Shown here piece after piece: positions 9,348-18,701 of a stretch of DNA of 64,000 nt. The stretch is from Bacillus sp. T33-2 (GTDB lineage Bacteria; Bacillota; Bacilli; Bacillales; Cytobacillaceae): positions 1-64,000 of the forward strand of contig NZ_PGVB01000026.1 of NCBI RefSeq assembly GCF_002860205.1, written 5' to 3'. The notes under the pieces were generated by a model. The model made no database searches and was not told where the DNA came from. It worked only from the letters and a program-made list of their open reading frames with translations. The number at the start of each line of letters is the position of its first letter. Within the stretch, counting starts at the first letter, position 1. Both the position numbers and the translations under genes were made by a program.

Positions 9348-10130
9348 TTACGCAAAAAATTTTTCATTACAGTATGCACGGGCATATAAAATAAAGTCCC
9401 TGCACTCGGCTGCCCTTTTTAACCTGCTACGAAAATGTGATGGACTGTTTGGGTTTTGTCTAATCCGGATTGCCTCCTGTAAAATAAGACGCCGTCTTTC
9501 AGGAAAACGTTTCAACAACTTAGATATTGCCTCTTCTTTGGAGAAAATCTTTTTTTCTTCAAGGGCACAGACGATCCTGCTAACTGTAGTTATGGAAAAA
9601 TCCAGCATATCATCAAATAAAAAAAGAAATTTATTTTTTGATTTTTTATACCAATAATGGTTGATGTTATACTTGATACTTTCAACAATGTTATCCCAGC
9701 CTACTTCAAAATCATATGAAGAGATGTCTGGTCCATATAATGTGATTCCATGATGTTTTAATACCCACCACGTAATAGAATTCACATCCCAATAACCCGT
9801 TTTAATGACTCCCTTACTGCAGTAGGGGTAAGGTGGCAAGTCACGGTTGTTTTTACCCAGGCTGCTTAACTGAAGGTACATTCCATCCAGTTTTCTGCCC
9901 AACTCTTTTTTGTTTAAATGAGAATGTAAATCTTTTAAAGTATTTACCTCTTTTTTATTCAATTCCCTGTTTAATAGGACAACGAAATCAATGTCGCTTT
10001 TGTCCAGATTGAATGCATCCAATGCAATAGAGCCATAAATATAAACCCCACAGATCACCTTGTCTGAAAGTGCGTGTGTAAGCTGCCTTACATAATTGTC
10101 AACAAATTCATCAATAATCGTAGGTACCAT
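9348..10130 (-). CDS. Aminoglycoside nucleotidyltransferase-like protein (AadA/DUF4111 type)
   Basis: The N-terminal nucleotidyltransferase domain carries the hallmark GS-x11-DxD (G33, S34, D46, D48) of the Pol-beta/ANT fold. The C-terminal half is an all-alpha domain like the DUF4111 domain of AadA and ANT(9) enzymes. Length of 260 residues matches that group. Such enzymes transfer AMP to streptomycin or spectinomycin, but chromosomal Bacillus relatives are often unproven as resistance genes. The start at ATG 10130 is favoured, since the in-frame ATG at 10139 directly abuts its upstream AGG. It is intact despite lying between two pseudogenes. Confidence 0.8.
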   Translation of the reverse strand: MVPTIIDEFVDNYVRQLTHALSDKVICGVYIYGSIALDAFNLDKSDIDFVVLLNRELNKKEVNTLKDLHSHLNKKELGRKLDGMYLQLSSLGKNNRDLPPYPYCSKGVIKTGYWDVNSITWWVLKHHGITLYGPDISSYDFEVGWDNIVESIKYNINHYWYKKSKNKFLFLFDDMLDFSITTVSRIVCALEEKKIFSKEEAISKLLKRFPERRRLILQEAIRIRQNPNSPSHFRSRLKRAAECRDFILYARAYCNEKFFA

Positions 10131-10208
10131 ATACACCATCCTAGTAGTCCATCAGTAACTTAGATATATTTCGTCCTGCATAAAGATTAATGTTTTTCCC
10201 GTATTCAT

Positions 10209-11260
10209 TTACGCACTCGAACTTTGATGCTTCTGTGTGCTGACGGTCAAGTAGCATGCCCATGAAAATGCTATAGTCATGATGATTCCAGCCACCCAGG
10301 AATTGGTTTAAACTGAAGAACTATTGATTAAAAACCCTCCGATAGCTGACCTAAGGCAATGCCTATATGGTTAAAAGAATTATTCAAACCCACCTGTGTA
10401 CTGGAAGACTCTGGCGCTTTGCTGGCCAGAAGACTCTGTACCGCCGGGCTGATTGACCAACAGCCGATCCCCCATGGAATGATTACAACTAATAGAGCGG
10501 ACACTGATTGGGTGGCATAAGGTAAAGTGAATAATGACACACAACCAGCAGCAGAGACACTAATATGGTCCTCACACTTCCAAACTTATCGGTTGACCAA
10601 CCTCCGAGCCACCCGCCGAATACACCTGCTACTCCAAAGAAGATCAATATGATACTATTGAGTCTTTTTGCTAAACCCATTGTTTCATGAAGGAAAGGAA
10701 TGAGGTAAGTATATAATGTAAACTGTCCAGTATACATCAAGATTGAAATTCCATGTAATGAAATGACAGTTTTACCTCTTAAAGCGGCAAACTGTTTTTG
10801 CAATGAAACAGTTCGATCAGTTGGCACTTTGGGCAGAAACTTCATAATCCCTATAATTGAGACAAGGGCCAGCACTGCCACCAACAAAAAAGTCATTCTC
10901 CAGCCAAAGTTATTACCAATTAAAGTTCCCAGGGGGACTCCTAATACTATGCCCATGAAAATAATTCCCAAAGCCCTGCCCCTTAGATTATCGGAGACTA
11001 TATTAGCGGCAGTCGCCAGGGAAACAACGATCACGATAGAGCATGTTGAAGCAAGAATTATCCTCAAACTTTGAGGTTAAGGCACTAAGAAAAATCGCCC
11101 CAAACGCAAAAATTAACGAGAAGGCAGACACCAGTTGACCAACTGCTGCCACAGTTATATTAAGATCTGCTGCAATCCTGTCCAATAGCCCCGCAATGAT
11201 GAATTCGACGGTTCCTGCCACAAAGGTTGCAAGTGCCAACGCAAAAATCCCCTTATTCAT
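10209..11260 (-). pseudogene. MFS efflux transporter pseudogene (PbuE-like)
   Basis: Pieces of one major-facilitator protein lie in order in different frames. Residues from ATG 11260 give helices 1-2 and the LTSKFE loop. The frame ending near 10489 gives the middle helices with GRALGIIFMGIVLGVPLGT. The frame ending at 10328 gives helices 10-11. A last segment after a further shift and an in-frame TAA gives helix 12 down to 10209. About 30 residues after the first loop are missing. The pattern matches the B. subtilis purine efflux pump PbuE and its DHA1 relatives. At least three frameshifts, one stop and one deletion make it non-functional. Confidence 0.88.
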
Positions 11261-11350
11261 TGTTTACTCCTACAAAGATGAATTTATAGAAAAACAATAA
11301 CTGGCTGCAATACCATTAAACATACCTGCACGCGTTACCAACAGACTGTT

Positions 11351-11477
11351 AATTTGCCGCTTTTAAACTGGCGATTGTTTCTTCGTTTTTATCCAGATAC
11401 GGCAAAACCCTGCAGTATAACAGAATTCCAAAAAGTCCGATACTAGTTATAAAAACGGTAGTAGCGAAGCCGGGCAT
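11351..11477 (-). pseudogene. Small hydrophobic C-terminal remnant
   Basis: The minus strand encodes 41 residues from ATG 11477, with one strong membrane helix (TTVFITSIGLFGILLYCRVL) and a charged tail. It resembles the end of a transporter but is too short to assign. There is no clear RBS. Confidence 0.35.
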
Positions 11478-11532
11478 CTCTACACAAGGCCCTTCATTAT
11501 TAAAAAACATATTACTTTACTATTATGCTGAC

Positions 11533-11994
11533 CTAATAAATTAAAGATTTTTGCAGGTGCACCTCACCGTGCGCTATGTGGGTCACATGATAACCATGTG
11601 ATTTATACAATTTAATAGGTTTTTCCCACCCCACTGTTGTTTCTATGACAAGCTGTTCAAATCCAAACTCTATTGCTTTCATTTCCAGAAAATCAAGAAT
11701 TTGTTTTGCCAGTCCTTTTCTACGGTGGGTTTTAGCGACAGACATTCGGCAAATTCGTGCAGTTTTATCTCTCTCTTTGTAAAAGGCACCGGTAGCTACT
11801 ACTGAATTTCCGATTATCCCAACAACAAATAAGCTTCCTGGTTGTGTATATGTTTGTAATATACCATATAAGTCTGGGTTCATATTTTTGTCTAATTCTG
11901 CAAAGTAGTCAAGAAGTCCATTTAATACTAGCTGCCGTGCCTCTGCCACATTATGCACTGTGACAGGTTCGATCTTCATTGTTTCAACAGACAT
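11533..11994 (-). CDS. GNAT-family N-acetyltransferase
   Basis: A 153-residue GNAT protein. The acetyl-CoA binding motif A is present as RMSVAKTHRRKGLAKQIL (Q/RxxGxG/A type), preceded by the usual beta-strand ARICRMSV. The C-terminal strand LYKSHGYH is typical. An AGGAGG site lies 11 bp before the ATG. The substrate is unknown. Its neighbours are unrelated pseudogenes and a HAD hydrolase, so context does not help. Confidence 0.88.
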   Translation of the reverse strand: MSVETMKIEPVTVHNVAEARQLVLNGLLDYFAELDKNMNPDLYGILQTYTQPGSLFVVGIIGNSVVATGAFYKERDKTARICRMSVAKTHRRKGLAKQILDFLEMKAIEFGFEQLVIETTVGWEKPIKLYKSHGYHVTHIAHGEVHLQKSLIY

Positions 11995-12050
11995 TTGCTA
12001 GAGTACCTCCTTATGAAACTTCCAGCTGGAATATAACAATTGCAAACTAC

Positions 12051-12692
12051 TCACAACAGCTCATCAAGGGGAAGCTCTGAAAACATTTTGTACCGGTACG
12101 CCTTTTCGTGGAATGTCATGAACTCAGTGACATCATTAGGTACCACCACGCATTTCACTCCCGCTTCAAGTGCGGCAATCGAGCCATTTATAGAATCTTC
12201 AATTGCAATCGCTTCATCAGGCTTCACCTTTAGTGCTTCAAGAGCCTTTATGTAAAGAGCTGGATCCGGCTTGACCTTTTCAACATCTTCCTTCGTTTTT
12301 ATGGATCGGAAATATTTGCGAATACCAAATTTCTCAAGATAGTCTTCCACCCAATCCCGGGCTGAACTTGAGGCAACTCCAAGCAGCAAGCCTCTTTCGC
12401 TCATGTCATAAATGAGCTCCTTAATACCCTCCCTTAAAACTAAAATGTCTTTTAACTGGTGGAATTTTTCATGTACTTTTGCCTTTGTTCCCTCGCGATC
12501 AACCGGAATGCCTGCATGCCTGTCTATGTAGTCATAAAGAACATCATCCGTCGTCCCGATGCACTTTGCGAATTCCTCAAGCTGCAAGTTGAAGCTATAT
12601 TCAGTTTCCAGCACTTCTTTAAAAACCTTGAACCATAGGGTTTCTGTATCGACAATGGTTCCATCAAAATCAAAAATTATTGCTTTAATCAC
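12051..12692 (-). CDS. HAD-superfamily hydrolase, beta-phosphoglucomutase-like (YhcW type)
   Basis: This 213-residue HAD subfamily I protein has motif I DFDGTIVDTE near the N-terminus, motif II VASSS, motif III K in EKVKPDP and motif IV IEDSINGS. The helical cap between motifs I and II is of the phosphoglucomutase/phosphatase type. It looks most like B. subtilis YhcW. It should act on a small phosphorylated metabolite. The frame extends to 12818, but GTG 12692 has AGGAGG 7 bp upstream and puts motif I at the expected position, so I chose it. The gene is divergent from the LysR pseudogene. Confidence 0.88.
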   Translation of the reverse strand: MIKAIIFDFDGTIVDTETLWFKVFKEVLETEYSFNLQLEEFAKCIGTTDDVLYDYIDRHAGIPVDREGTKAKVHEKFHQLKDILVLREGIKELIYDMSERGLLLGVASSSARDWVEDYLEKFGIRKYFRSIKTKEDVEKVKPDPALYIKALEALKVKPDEAIAIEDSINGSIAALEAGVKCVVVPNDVTEFMTFHEKAYRYKMFSELPLDELL

Positions 12693-12883
12693 CAGTCTCG
12701 CCTCCTGTAAACATGCCATGTTAAGCATGGTTTTATTCAAACATAACTTAATCATTGTCACTGAACAGTCCTCAATGGAGGCTCTGCATTCATCATAAAT
12801 TCTGTTCTGAATTCTCAATTGTATTATTTAACCATTCTGGTAAGATTATTAAAAAAGTAAATCTTTTAAAAAAGGGGCATTAT

Positions 12884-13752
12884 ATTCTGGATTATCAGCA
12901 TTGGGAAACCTTCATGGTTCTATCGGAAACAAATAGTTTCAGCCGCACCGCAGAGCTGCTGAATGTTTCACAAACTACGGTAACTAGCCGAATTAAACAA
13001 TTAGAAAACCATATAGGCAAAAAATTGTTTATTAGAGATACAAGACACGTGCAGCTATCTGAAGCTGGGACGGTTTTATACCCCTTTGCGAAAAAAGGTG
13101 TAAATATGTTAAAGCAAGGGGAATTTACGGCCCGAAGCTATATCAACCATGATGAGAAAATTGAAATTGGCAGCTTAGTATCGTTGTGGCATTATTTTCT
13201 TTTGCCATATGTTCATAGTTTCAGGCATCAAAATCCAGACTACATTTGCGGATACACACAGGTACGACAAAAAGTTCATTGAATTCTTTGTTCGATGGAA
13301 TTATTGATGTTTGTGTGATACCTTTTAAACCCCAGCACCCAGATTTAATATCGATTAAATTGTTTGAAGAGAATTTCCTTTTAATAGGATGTCCGTCCTC
13401 ATTCACGGAAACAACACAGGCATTAGCACTGGACCAATTTGACAAAAGTTCCTTTCTGCACATACCATGGGAAACGCCATTTATGGAATGGTTCAAAAAC
13501 GAGATTGGATTCACTTTTTTTCCTTCAATTGAGGTAGATGACACTACAATTTATATGAAACTTTTATTGGAACAAAAAATGATGGGTTTCTTGCCAGAAA
13601 TCGTGGCACGACCTTACATTGAGACAAACAAACTTCGGTCCATAAAATTTATTTCATCGACTCCCATTCCCAAAAGGTCAGTTTACCTTGTTTACAATAA
13701 AAAGATATGTAATTCCCGCTCATTCCAGGCCCTTTCCAGCCTTATTCTCTGA
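12884..13752 (+). pseudogene. LysR-family regulator, frameshifted
   Basis: A winged-helix domain (SFSRTAELLNVSQTTVTSRI) followed by a LysR effector-binding domain is split into two frames that meet near 13243, inside the effector domain. One base change in length would restore a protein of about 290 residues. No ordinary start codon fits: homology begins at an ATT or CTG (12884/12887) behind AAAGGGG. Either the gene is inactive or a sequencing error sits at 13243. The neighbouring genes also carry frameshifts, which favours decay. Confidence 0.82.
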
Positions 13753-13783
13753 TAAGGTGTTTATTGGTGTAAGCAGTTTTTTG

Positions 13784-13981
13784 TCAAGGGACATCAATAC
13801 ATCCGCCCAATTTTCCAAAACCAACAGCGGTTTCATCAATGGCAGCTAACGCATCTTTGATTTCCCACGGTGGATCTGCGTAAGACATCGTTGGCCCCCT
13901 TACTGCTGTTATAGTTAGTTTTGTGCCCGCTTCATCTTTGCTTTTAATCAGGATGCCATCGATCAACGGATGGACAGTCAT
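13784..13981 (-). CDS. Small protein of unknown function (65 aa)
   Basis: This short frame has a good ribosome site (AGGGGGG six bp before ATG 13981) and an evenly mixed composition. A repeated Gly/Ala/Asp content and the ending GFGKLGGCIDVP suggest a folded protein or one domain of one. I do not recognise the family. It sits between the LysR pseudogene and a LysE fragment, so it could be a surviving part of a larger gene. Confidence 0.45.
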   Translation of the reverse strand: MTVHPLIDGILIKSKDEAGTKLTITAVRGPTMSYADPPWEIKDALAAIDETAVGFGKLGGCIDVP

Positions 13982-14165
13982 TTCGTTCCCCCCTCGGCAT
14001 GCTCTTCCTCAATTCAGATTTCATTATATAGTTAAATATTTTTTTTGAGAAATGAATAAATTACATTGAATCTATTCGTTATTCCAATAAACACATGTTT
14101 GGTTTTGCAAGGAATAGGTTCATTTTAAAGGAAATACAAAAAGAGAAAAACCGAAGATTATTTGC

Positions 14166-14345
14166 TTTGTGATTTCGCCTTTTACCACGGTTTTGGAGTG
14201 GATTAAAGTCATTTTCGGCTTGTATCTGTTATATTTAGGTGTCATCACTCTTATTAAAAAGAAAACCACGATTGACACTTTGCAGGGTGGGGTACGGTCA
14301 GAAACTGGTTCTGTTTTCCGTTTATTCGCACAGGGTGTGAAATAA
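14166..14345 (+). pseudogene. LysE/RhtB amino-acid exporter fragment
   Basis: The frame reads a membrane helix (VIFGLYLLYLGVITLI) followed by a short charged loop and FRLFAQGVK, then a stop. This is the helix 2 to helix 3 region of LysE-type exporters, where the family normally continues with an NLLNPK motif. The upstream first helix and the C-terminal two thirds are missing. No start codon is evident. Confidence 0.65.
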
Positions 14346-14369
14346 AAAGGAGCTGCGGTAACAGCTCCT
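14344..14369 (-). terminator. Intrinsic terminator of the PTS-IIC-like gene
   Basis: Perfect 8-bp stem (14348-14355 with 14362-14369) with a 6-nt loop. On the minus strand it is followed by TTTTTA. Confidence 0.88.
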
Positions 14370-14382
14370 GCAGTTTCATCTA

Positions 14383-15386
14383 TTATTGCACTTCCATCCG
14401 AAGATCCCCAGCTTTAACCCAACCAACAATTTTGATCACCTGATACAGGCTAAGTGTAATCACTATTGGCAGAACCACCCCAACGGCGATATAAATGAGA
14501 AAGCTGATGAGGCCCTGATTTGCAAGGATATTTAAAGGGGCGATCAATGAATTAAGCCCCAGGCCTGCAATTTCGTAGGTTGCTGTGAATCCAAACCCCA
14601 AAGTAGCGATCGGGGCGCAAATAATTGCGGCCACGAAGGGCGGAATGATTAACAGCGGATTTTTTACCACATTAGGGAATTGTACTTTTGGCGTGACAAA
14701 ACATTGGGCAAGAAATCCGCCAAGATCGTTCTGGCGCAATGACATTGCCGTAAAACCGGCAAATTGGACTGTGCAGCCAATTAAAGCAGCCGCGCTGGAC
14801 ACCGGGTCCAATTGCAGGGCAATCGCAATTGCTGCAGATGATGCCGGTGACATTAGCAATATGCTCCAGACAAGTGAAATATCAGCGGACTTCCCTGGAC
14901 GGAGGAAGTGATTTCAGCACTGAGCCATTGCAAAAGTGGCGTAGTGACTGCCGCAAGTCCTACCCCCGCTACTCCGCCGGCCAATACTGCTCCGAAAGGG
15001 ATTGCCATCATATCGAGCTTTGTCCGGCCCGTGATTCGTTTTCCTACATAGGTTGCGACAATTGCAGCCAGCACCGCGCTGATTGGCTGGCCCGAAACAA
15101 TGGTAAAGGCGCCCTCAGCAGTCGGGTGGATCGCTGCCCCTCCGACGGCACTGCTGGCCATCGCACTAAAAATGACTAGAGTATTTCCGCCCAGTTGGTA
15201 CGCGATGCCGGCGCCAATTGCTGGAGCCAAAAGAACCTTTGCTGCCGACCCTATCCCAATAAAAGCTTCCCAGCCGATAAACTTCCCGATCGTCTCAAAC
15301 AACAAGCCGATTCCTAATGTAACTAAAACTGCGTTTGCAATTCCTGTTGATGCTTTATACATTCTATTAACTACGTACTCTTTCAT
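14383..15386 (-). pseudogene. PTS-IIC-like membrane protein (PTS_EIIC_2 family), frameshifted
   Basis: Two frames together give a polytopic membrane protein of about 335 residues. The N-terminal part (from ATG 15386, AGGAG 8 bp upstream) contains Gly-rich helices (GNTLVIFSAMASSAVGGAAIHP). The C-terminal part begins with LMSPASSAAIAIALQLDP. Both are characteristic of the PF13303-type PTS IIC-like family of unassigned substrate. The frames join at about 14880, where one extra T in a TTT run would explain the break. The gene is either newly inactivated or affected by a sequencing error. A cre-like site lies upstream at 15615. Confidence 0.78.
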
Positions 15387-15726
15387 CCTGCCTGCTCCTT
15401 CTTGCTTCATGTTGTCTGTAGTAGTGGCTTACCCGATGGGTGATGTAATATGCTGCAATCTATCAAATCATTCTCAATTTTATTCCTCCAAACAGATTAT
15501 GGCTGCTCTGATCGCGAGGTTTTTCTCAGAGATATTGCTCCTATTCTGTGGTGTTTTTGTTATCCTATCATAATTTATCTGAATACACAAACTACTTTTT
15601 TAATTCTGAATCATTATAAACGCTTACATTTTAATATTATTTAAATTTATCAAAAACTTATTCTGCAAAAATATGAAAGAATGCAGCTTTTTATTTATGT
15701 AACTCTGATTAAGAAGGAAATAAAAA
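15387..15726. other. Intergenic region with a cre-like site
   Basis: No gene is supported here. The stretch holds the presumed promoter of the PTS-IIC-like gene and a cre-like site at 15615-15628. Confidence 0.5.
15615..15628 (-). promoter_or_regulatory. cre-like CcpA site
   Basis: Minus strand reads TGTAAGCGTTTATA, matching 13 of 14 positions of TGWAANCGNTNWCA. It lies 230 bp upstream of the PTS-IIC-like gene. Confidence 0.45.
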
Positions 15727-15762
15727 ACGGGATTGTTCTGCAATAATGCAGTACCAATCCCG
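15727..15762 (-). terminator. Intrinsic terminator of the VOC gene
   Basis: Eight-bp perfect stem (15728-15735 with 15755-15762), followed on the minus strand by TTTTTTATTT. Confidence 0.9.
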
Positions 15763-15791
15763 CCAGCTTCCTGGATATTTCATTCTGATGC

Positions 15792-16178
15792 TCACGATTC
15801 ATATAATTCAATCGGCAATCCATCCGGGTCAGAGAAGAAGGTGAATCGCTTTCCTGTGTATTCATCGGTTCGAACTGGTTCAATGCTTACTCCAAAAGAG
15901 GTTACATGGTGGATAGCTTCATCAATATCATCCACCTCGAACGCCAAGTGCCGAAGACCCGCTGCCTCCGGATAGCTGGGCCGTCCAGGTGGATTCGCGA
16001 ACGAAAACAACTCAATTTGATATTCCCCGTTTACCTGCAGGTCCAGTTTATAAGAATCCCGTTCTTCCCGGTAAATTTCCTGACACGGAGTCAAGCCTAA
16101 TATACGTACATAAAAATCTTTTGATTTCTCATAGTCTGAGCAAATAATCGCAACGTGATGAATTTTATTTAACTGCAT
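15792..16178 (-). CDS. VOC-superfamily protein (glyoxalase I-like, SMU1112c/YaeR type)
   Basis: This 128-residue vicinal-oxygen-chelate protein starts HHVAIICSDYEKSKDFY and contains RHLAFEVDDIDEAI and a C-terminal FFSDPDGLPIELYE. These are the conserved metal-binding and fold motifs of the SMU1112c/YaeR group, with metal ligands expected at the N-terminal His, the His of RHLAF and the terminal Glu. The group is related to lactoylglutathione lyase, but its substrate is not proven. ATG 16178 has a GGAGAG site. The open frame extends to 16292 without RBS or homology. Monocistronic. Confidence 0.88.
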   Translation of the reverse strand: MQLNKIHHVAIICSDYEKSKDFYVRILGLTPCQEIYREERDSYKLDLQVNGEYQIELFSFANPPGRPSYPEAAGLRHLAFEVDDIDEAIHHVTSFGVSIEPVRTDEYTGKRFTFFSDPDGLPIELYES

Positions 16179-16353
16179 GTGTTCACTCTCCAATAACAAA
16201 ATGTAATTATTATTATACATTTGCAAGTACGGGTACCCAAGCCTATGAAAAAGACTAAAAAAAATATTGGTTTGTTCATAGTTTGTTAACAATTAGCGTT
16301 TAAGATAAACCATATTAGGAAGAATTTTTTCCTCCCCCCCTTTAAATATTTGT

Positions 16354-16387
16354 TGAATCCGGCATTTTAGCCGGATCTTTTTTTTTA
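16354..16387 (+). terminator. Plus-strand terminator with no upstream gene
   Basis: A 7-bp stem (ATCCGGC/GCCGGAT) with a T run of nine pointing to the plus strand. No plus-strand gene precedes it between 15411 and 16354, so it may end an unannotated small RNA or be a relic. Confidence 0.65.
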
Positions 16388-16556
16388 TGTATATCGAGGG
16401 TTTCCTAATTTAAAGGTGGGTGATGCGAAGAGTATGGGGCAGTTTTTGTGGAATGAGGACAGACGCCGACGATAAAATTCGGCTGCCATCCCCATAGTTG
16501 CCCCGCTGCAGATCGATGCATTCCCACTTAAAAATGGAGTTAAAAAAAACATTGAA

Positions 16557-16580
16557 AAGCCCTTCCCGAGTGGGAAGGGT
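16557..16580 (-). terminator. Intrinsic terminator of the secreted-protein gene
   Basis: Eight-bp stem (16561-16568 with 16573-16580) with a 4-nt loop, followed on the minus strand by CTTTTC and a later T run. Confidence 0.8.
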
Positions 16581-16588
16581 TTCTTCAA

Positions 16589-17356
16589 TTACCATGACAC
16601 AACGAGCCAATCATCGTTCATAAAGATTGCGTACCCAGCAGTTTCAGGAGTAACCCCAACTTCAACTTGTTCTCCTGTTTGAGCGACATGCTTAATGCCG
16701 TCCGCAATACCGGCAGCATATTCCCCATGGTCAGAAAACAAATCACAGAGCACCTCATGGTTGCCTGGTTTTGCAGCAGCTGCACCTGTACTCATGTGGA
16801 CAATGGGAACTCCATCTTTTACGATTGCAAAAACATCTGATTCACTTACGGCATAAAGTTTGGCACCATATTTTAATGCTACATGTATTTTATGGGAAAA
16901 TTTTTCTTCATCCATCAGGCTTTCGTATCTTTGGCCATCCAGAACAACTACATCGGTTAGTGCTTCTTCCGCAGCCTGAGCGGGATGTTCAGTTTGAAGC
17001 TGGTCTAATGGATTGGCAATTTTCTCATTTGGAGTTGATTCAGTACTGCCTAGTGATTCTGATGTAATATCCGCAGAAGCAGGTTCGCTTTTCTGTATTT
17101 CAGTGCTTAAATTATCGTCACTTCCGTATTCAGGAGTGGTGGTTGCTACAGGATCCATTTCAGCTGTCACAACATTTACCGCGGCTGGCTGAGGAAGGTC
17201 TTCTATCGTACTAGCAATCTCTCTATTAACCAGTTTTTTTTCATGGTCAACGACATTTGGAGCTGTATCGCTTTTATGGTTTGCACTGGCGTACGAAAAA
17301 CCCCCGGCTACAACCACCAAAGCCACGATAATAATTGTTTTAAGCTGTCTTTTCAC
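16589..17356 (-). CDS. Secreted or membrane-anchored protein of unknown function
   Basis: From GTG 17356 (AGGAG 8 bp upstream) the 255-residue product starts with positively charged residues and one hydrophobic helix (TIIIVALVVVAGGFSYASA). That is either an uncleaved anchor or a signal peptide ending at ASA. Residues ~30-130 are low complexity, rich in Thr, Ser, Glu and Pro, and probably span the wall. The C-terminal ~110 residues form a compact domain that ends with MNDDWLVVSW. I do not recognise that domain. The frame extends upstream to 17485 without an RBS. Monocistronic, with a terminator after it. Confidence 0.75.
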   Translation of the reverse strand: MKRQLKTIIIVALVVVAGGFSYASANHKSDTAPNVVDHEKKLVNREIASTIEDLPQPAAVNVVTAEMDPVATTTPEYGSDDNLSTEIQKSEPASADITSESLGSTESTPNEKIANPLDQLQTEHPAQAAEEALTDVVVLDGQRYESLMDEEKFSHKIHVALKYGAKLYAVSESDVFAIVKDGVPIVHMSTGAAAAKPGNHEVLCDLFSDHGEYAAGIADGIKHVAQTGEQVEVGVTPETAGYAIFMNDDWLVVSW

Positions 17357-17621
17357 TTTCCTCACTCCTGTTTGGTTATCTTCACTTATTAGACGTTTGA
17401 AAACAAAATAAGTTCCAAAAAAAACTAAAATTATTTCATTAATGTTACAAAAATGTTTCGACATTATTTCACCACAAAAATACAAATCTCAACATATTAT
17501 GTATTATTTTCGTGCACGGTGTATCTTTCACTTATTCCGTCAATGAAGAAGTTGATTACCCTATTTCATTTTCATTGCGAATGACGGATTGACTCTCCAA
17601 TCTTCATAAAAGCATCTCAAT
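17357..17621. other. Intergenic, presumed promoter region
   Basis: AT-rich promoter region of the minus-strand secreted-protein gene. No RNA gene or clear operator is visible. Confidence 0.4.
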
Positions 17622-17661
17622 AATAAAAGCCCTGACCACATGAACTTCAGCGGGTCAGGGC
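17622..17661 (-). terminator. Intrinsic terminator of the mutarotase-like gene
   Basis: Nine-bp stem (17629-17637 with 17653-17661), followed by TTTTATTATT on the minus strand. Confidence 0.88.
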
Positions 17662-17684
17662 ATTACAATTATTAGCAAAGAACA

Positions 17685-18548
17685 TTATTCCACAGAAATG
17701 GTCAGGTATGTTTTTAAAGTTTCCCCCGGGCTGACAAAGCTTAATTCTTCCTTCCGATTTAATTCATCCGTCATGGCCATCCAAGGCTCGACGCATACAA
17801 AATCCTGGCCTTGCTCAGTCCAAAGATACACGTACTTGAATTCCTCTCCATACTCCAATTTAACCAGCTTTTTCAGTTCTGGCAGGGTAAACGCAATCTG
17901 AGGTGTTTCAGCATCCAATAAGACGAGCGATTCCTTCTTGCCGGAAAGGTCGAGGCCTCTGCTGACATCTTGGACATCCATATCGTTATAGTCCAGGTAT
18001 GTTTTTGCATCTGTTTTATATTCGAGATTATTACTGGCTGTCCTGAAATACGGATGAAACCCGGCATAGATCGGCATCGCAGAAGCTGATTTGTTCGTAT
18101 ATTCCTGCATAATTGTTAAACTATTGTCTTTTAGAACGTATGTAAACCTGACTTCAAAATCAAAAGGATATGCTTTTTTTGTTTCCGCATTGCTTTGCAG
18201 GCTCAATGTGATCGATGCTTCACCATCTACATTCGAGCTAATCACTTCCCACGGGTTCGTCCGTGCCACACCATGGTTCCTCATCTTATATACCTTTCCA
18301 TCCCACTCATATTCCCCATTTTCCAACTGGCCTGAAATCGGGAACAGGATCGGGATGCCGCCCCTTACATTTGCATTTGCATCATAAAAGGTTTCCTTGT
18401 TGAGGAACAACAGCTCTTCCCCCTGGATGCCGAACCCAATCACCATGCCGCCTCTTTCGGGTGCTACTTTTACCCACGAATTGGTATCTGGATTCCTCAG
18501 CTCATAAATTTTATAATTTTTATCTTCACACTGTTTCACTTCGTGCAT
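17685..18548 (-). CDS. Aldose 1-epimerase (galactose mutarotase)-like protein
   Basis: The 287-residue protein has the beta-sandwich signature of the LacX/YeaD branch of galactose mutarotase-like enzymes. GGIPILFPISGQLENGEYEWDG and MRNHGVAR surround the first active-site His. GFHPYFR provides the second, and WMAMTD lies near the end. Members interconvert anomers of free or phosphorylated sugars. It lies just downstream of yhf module 1 on the same strand, but a terminator at 18658-18687 separates them, so a shared pathway is only suggested by position. Confidence 0.88.
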   Translation of the reverse strand: MHEVKQCEDKNYKIYELRNPDTNSWVKVAPERGGMVIGFGIQGEELLFLNKETFYDANANVRGGIPILFPISGQLENGEYEWDGKVYKMRNHGVARTNPWEVISSNVDGEASITLSLQSNAETKKAYPFDFEVRFTYVLKDNSLTIMQEYTNKSASAMPIYAGFHPYFRTASNNLEYKTDAKTYLDYNDMDVQDVSRGLDLSGKKESLVLLDAETPQIAFTLPELKKLVKLEYGEEFKYVYLWTEQGQDFVCVEPWMAMTDELNRKEELSFVSPGETLKTYLTISVE

Positions 18549-18657
18549 CGTTCTTCCATCCTTTCAATTCGCGTCTACTTTGTCCGTCTAAGGGTGTACT
18601 TTTTATTAGTCGTTCATTATACAATTGTAAACTTTTACATGCTGATTACAAACAAAA

Positions 18658-18687
18658 AGCAAAGCCCTTGGACGATTGTCCGGGCTT
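18658..18687 (-). terminator. Intrinsic terminator of yhf module 1
   Basis: Interrupted inverted repeat of about nine bp (AGCCC and GGAC arms) with a 4-nt loop, followed on the minus strand by TTGCTTTTT. It closes the operon ending with the ComB-like gene. Confidence 0.7.
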
Positions 18688-18701
18688 CGCTCTTACTTTC
18701 T

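Noticed and set aside
12755-12883. N-terminal extension of the LysR frame
   Set aside because: LysR homology begins only at about 12884. The upstream part overlaps the divergent HAD promoter.
15450-15644. 64-residue plus-strand ORF upstream of the PTS-IIC-like gene
   Set aside because: AT-rich sequence with no RBS, in the promoter region of the opposite strand.
16385-16610. Two overlapping minus-strand ORFs of 66-67 residues
   Set aside because: They overlap terminator hairpins and lie downstream of the secreted-protein stop. No coding character was seen.
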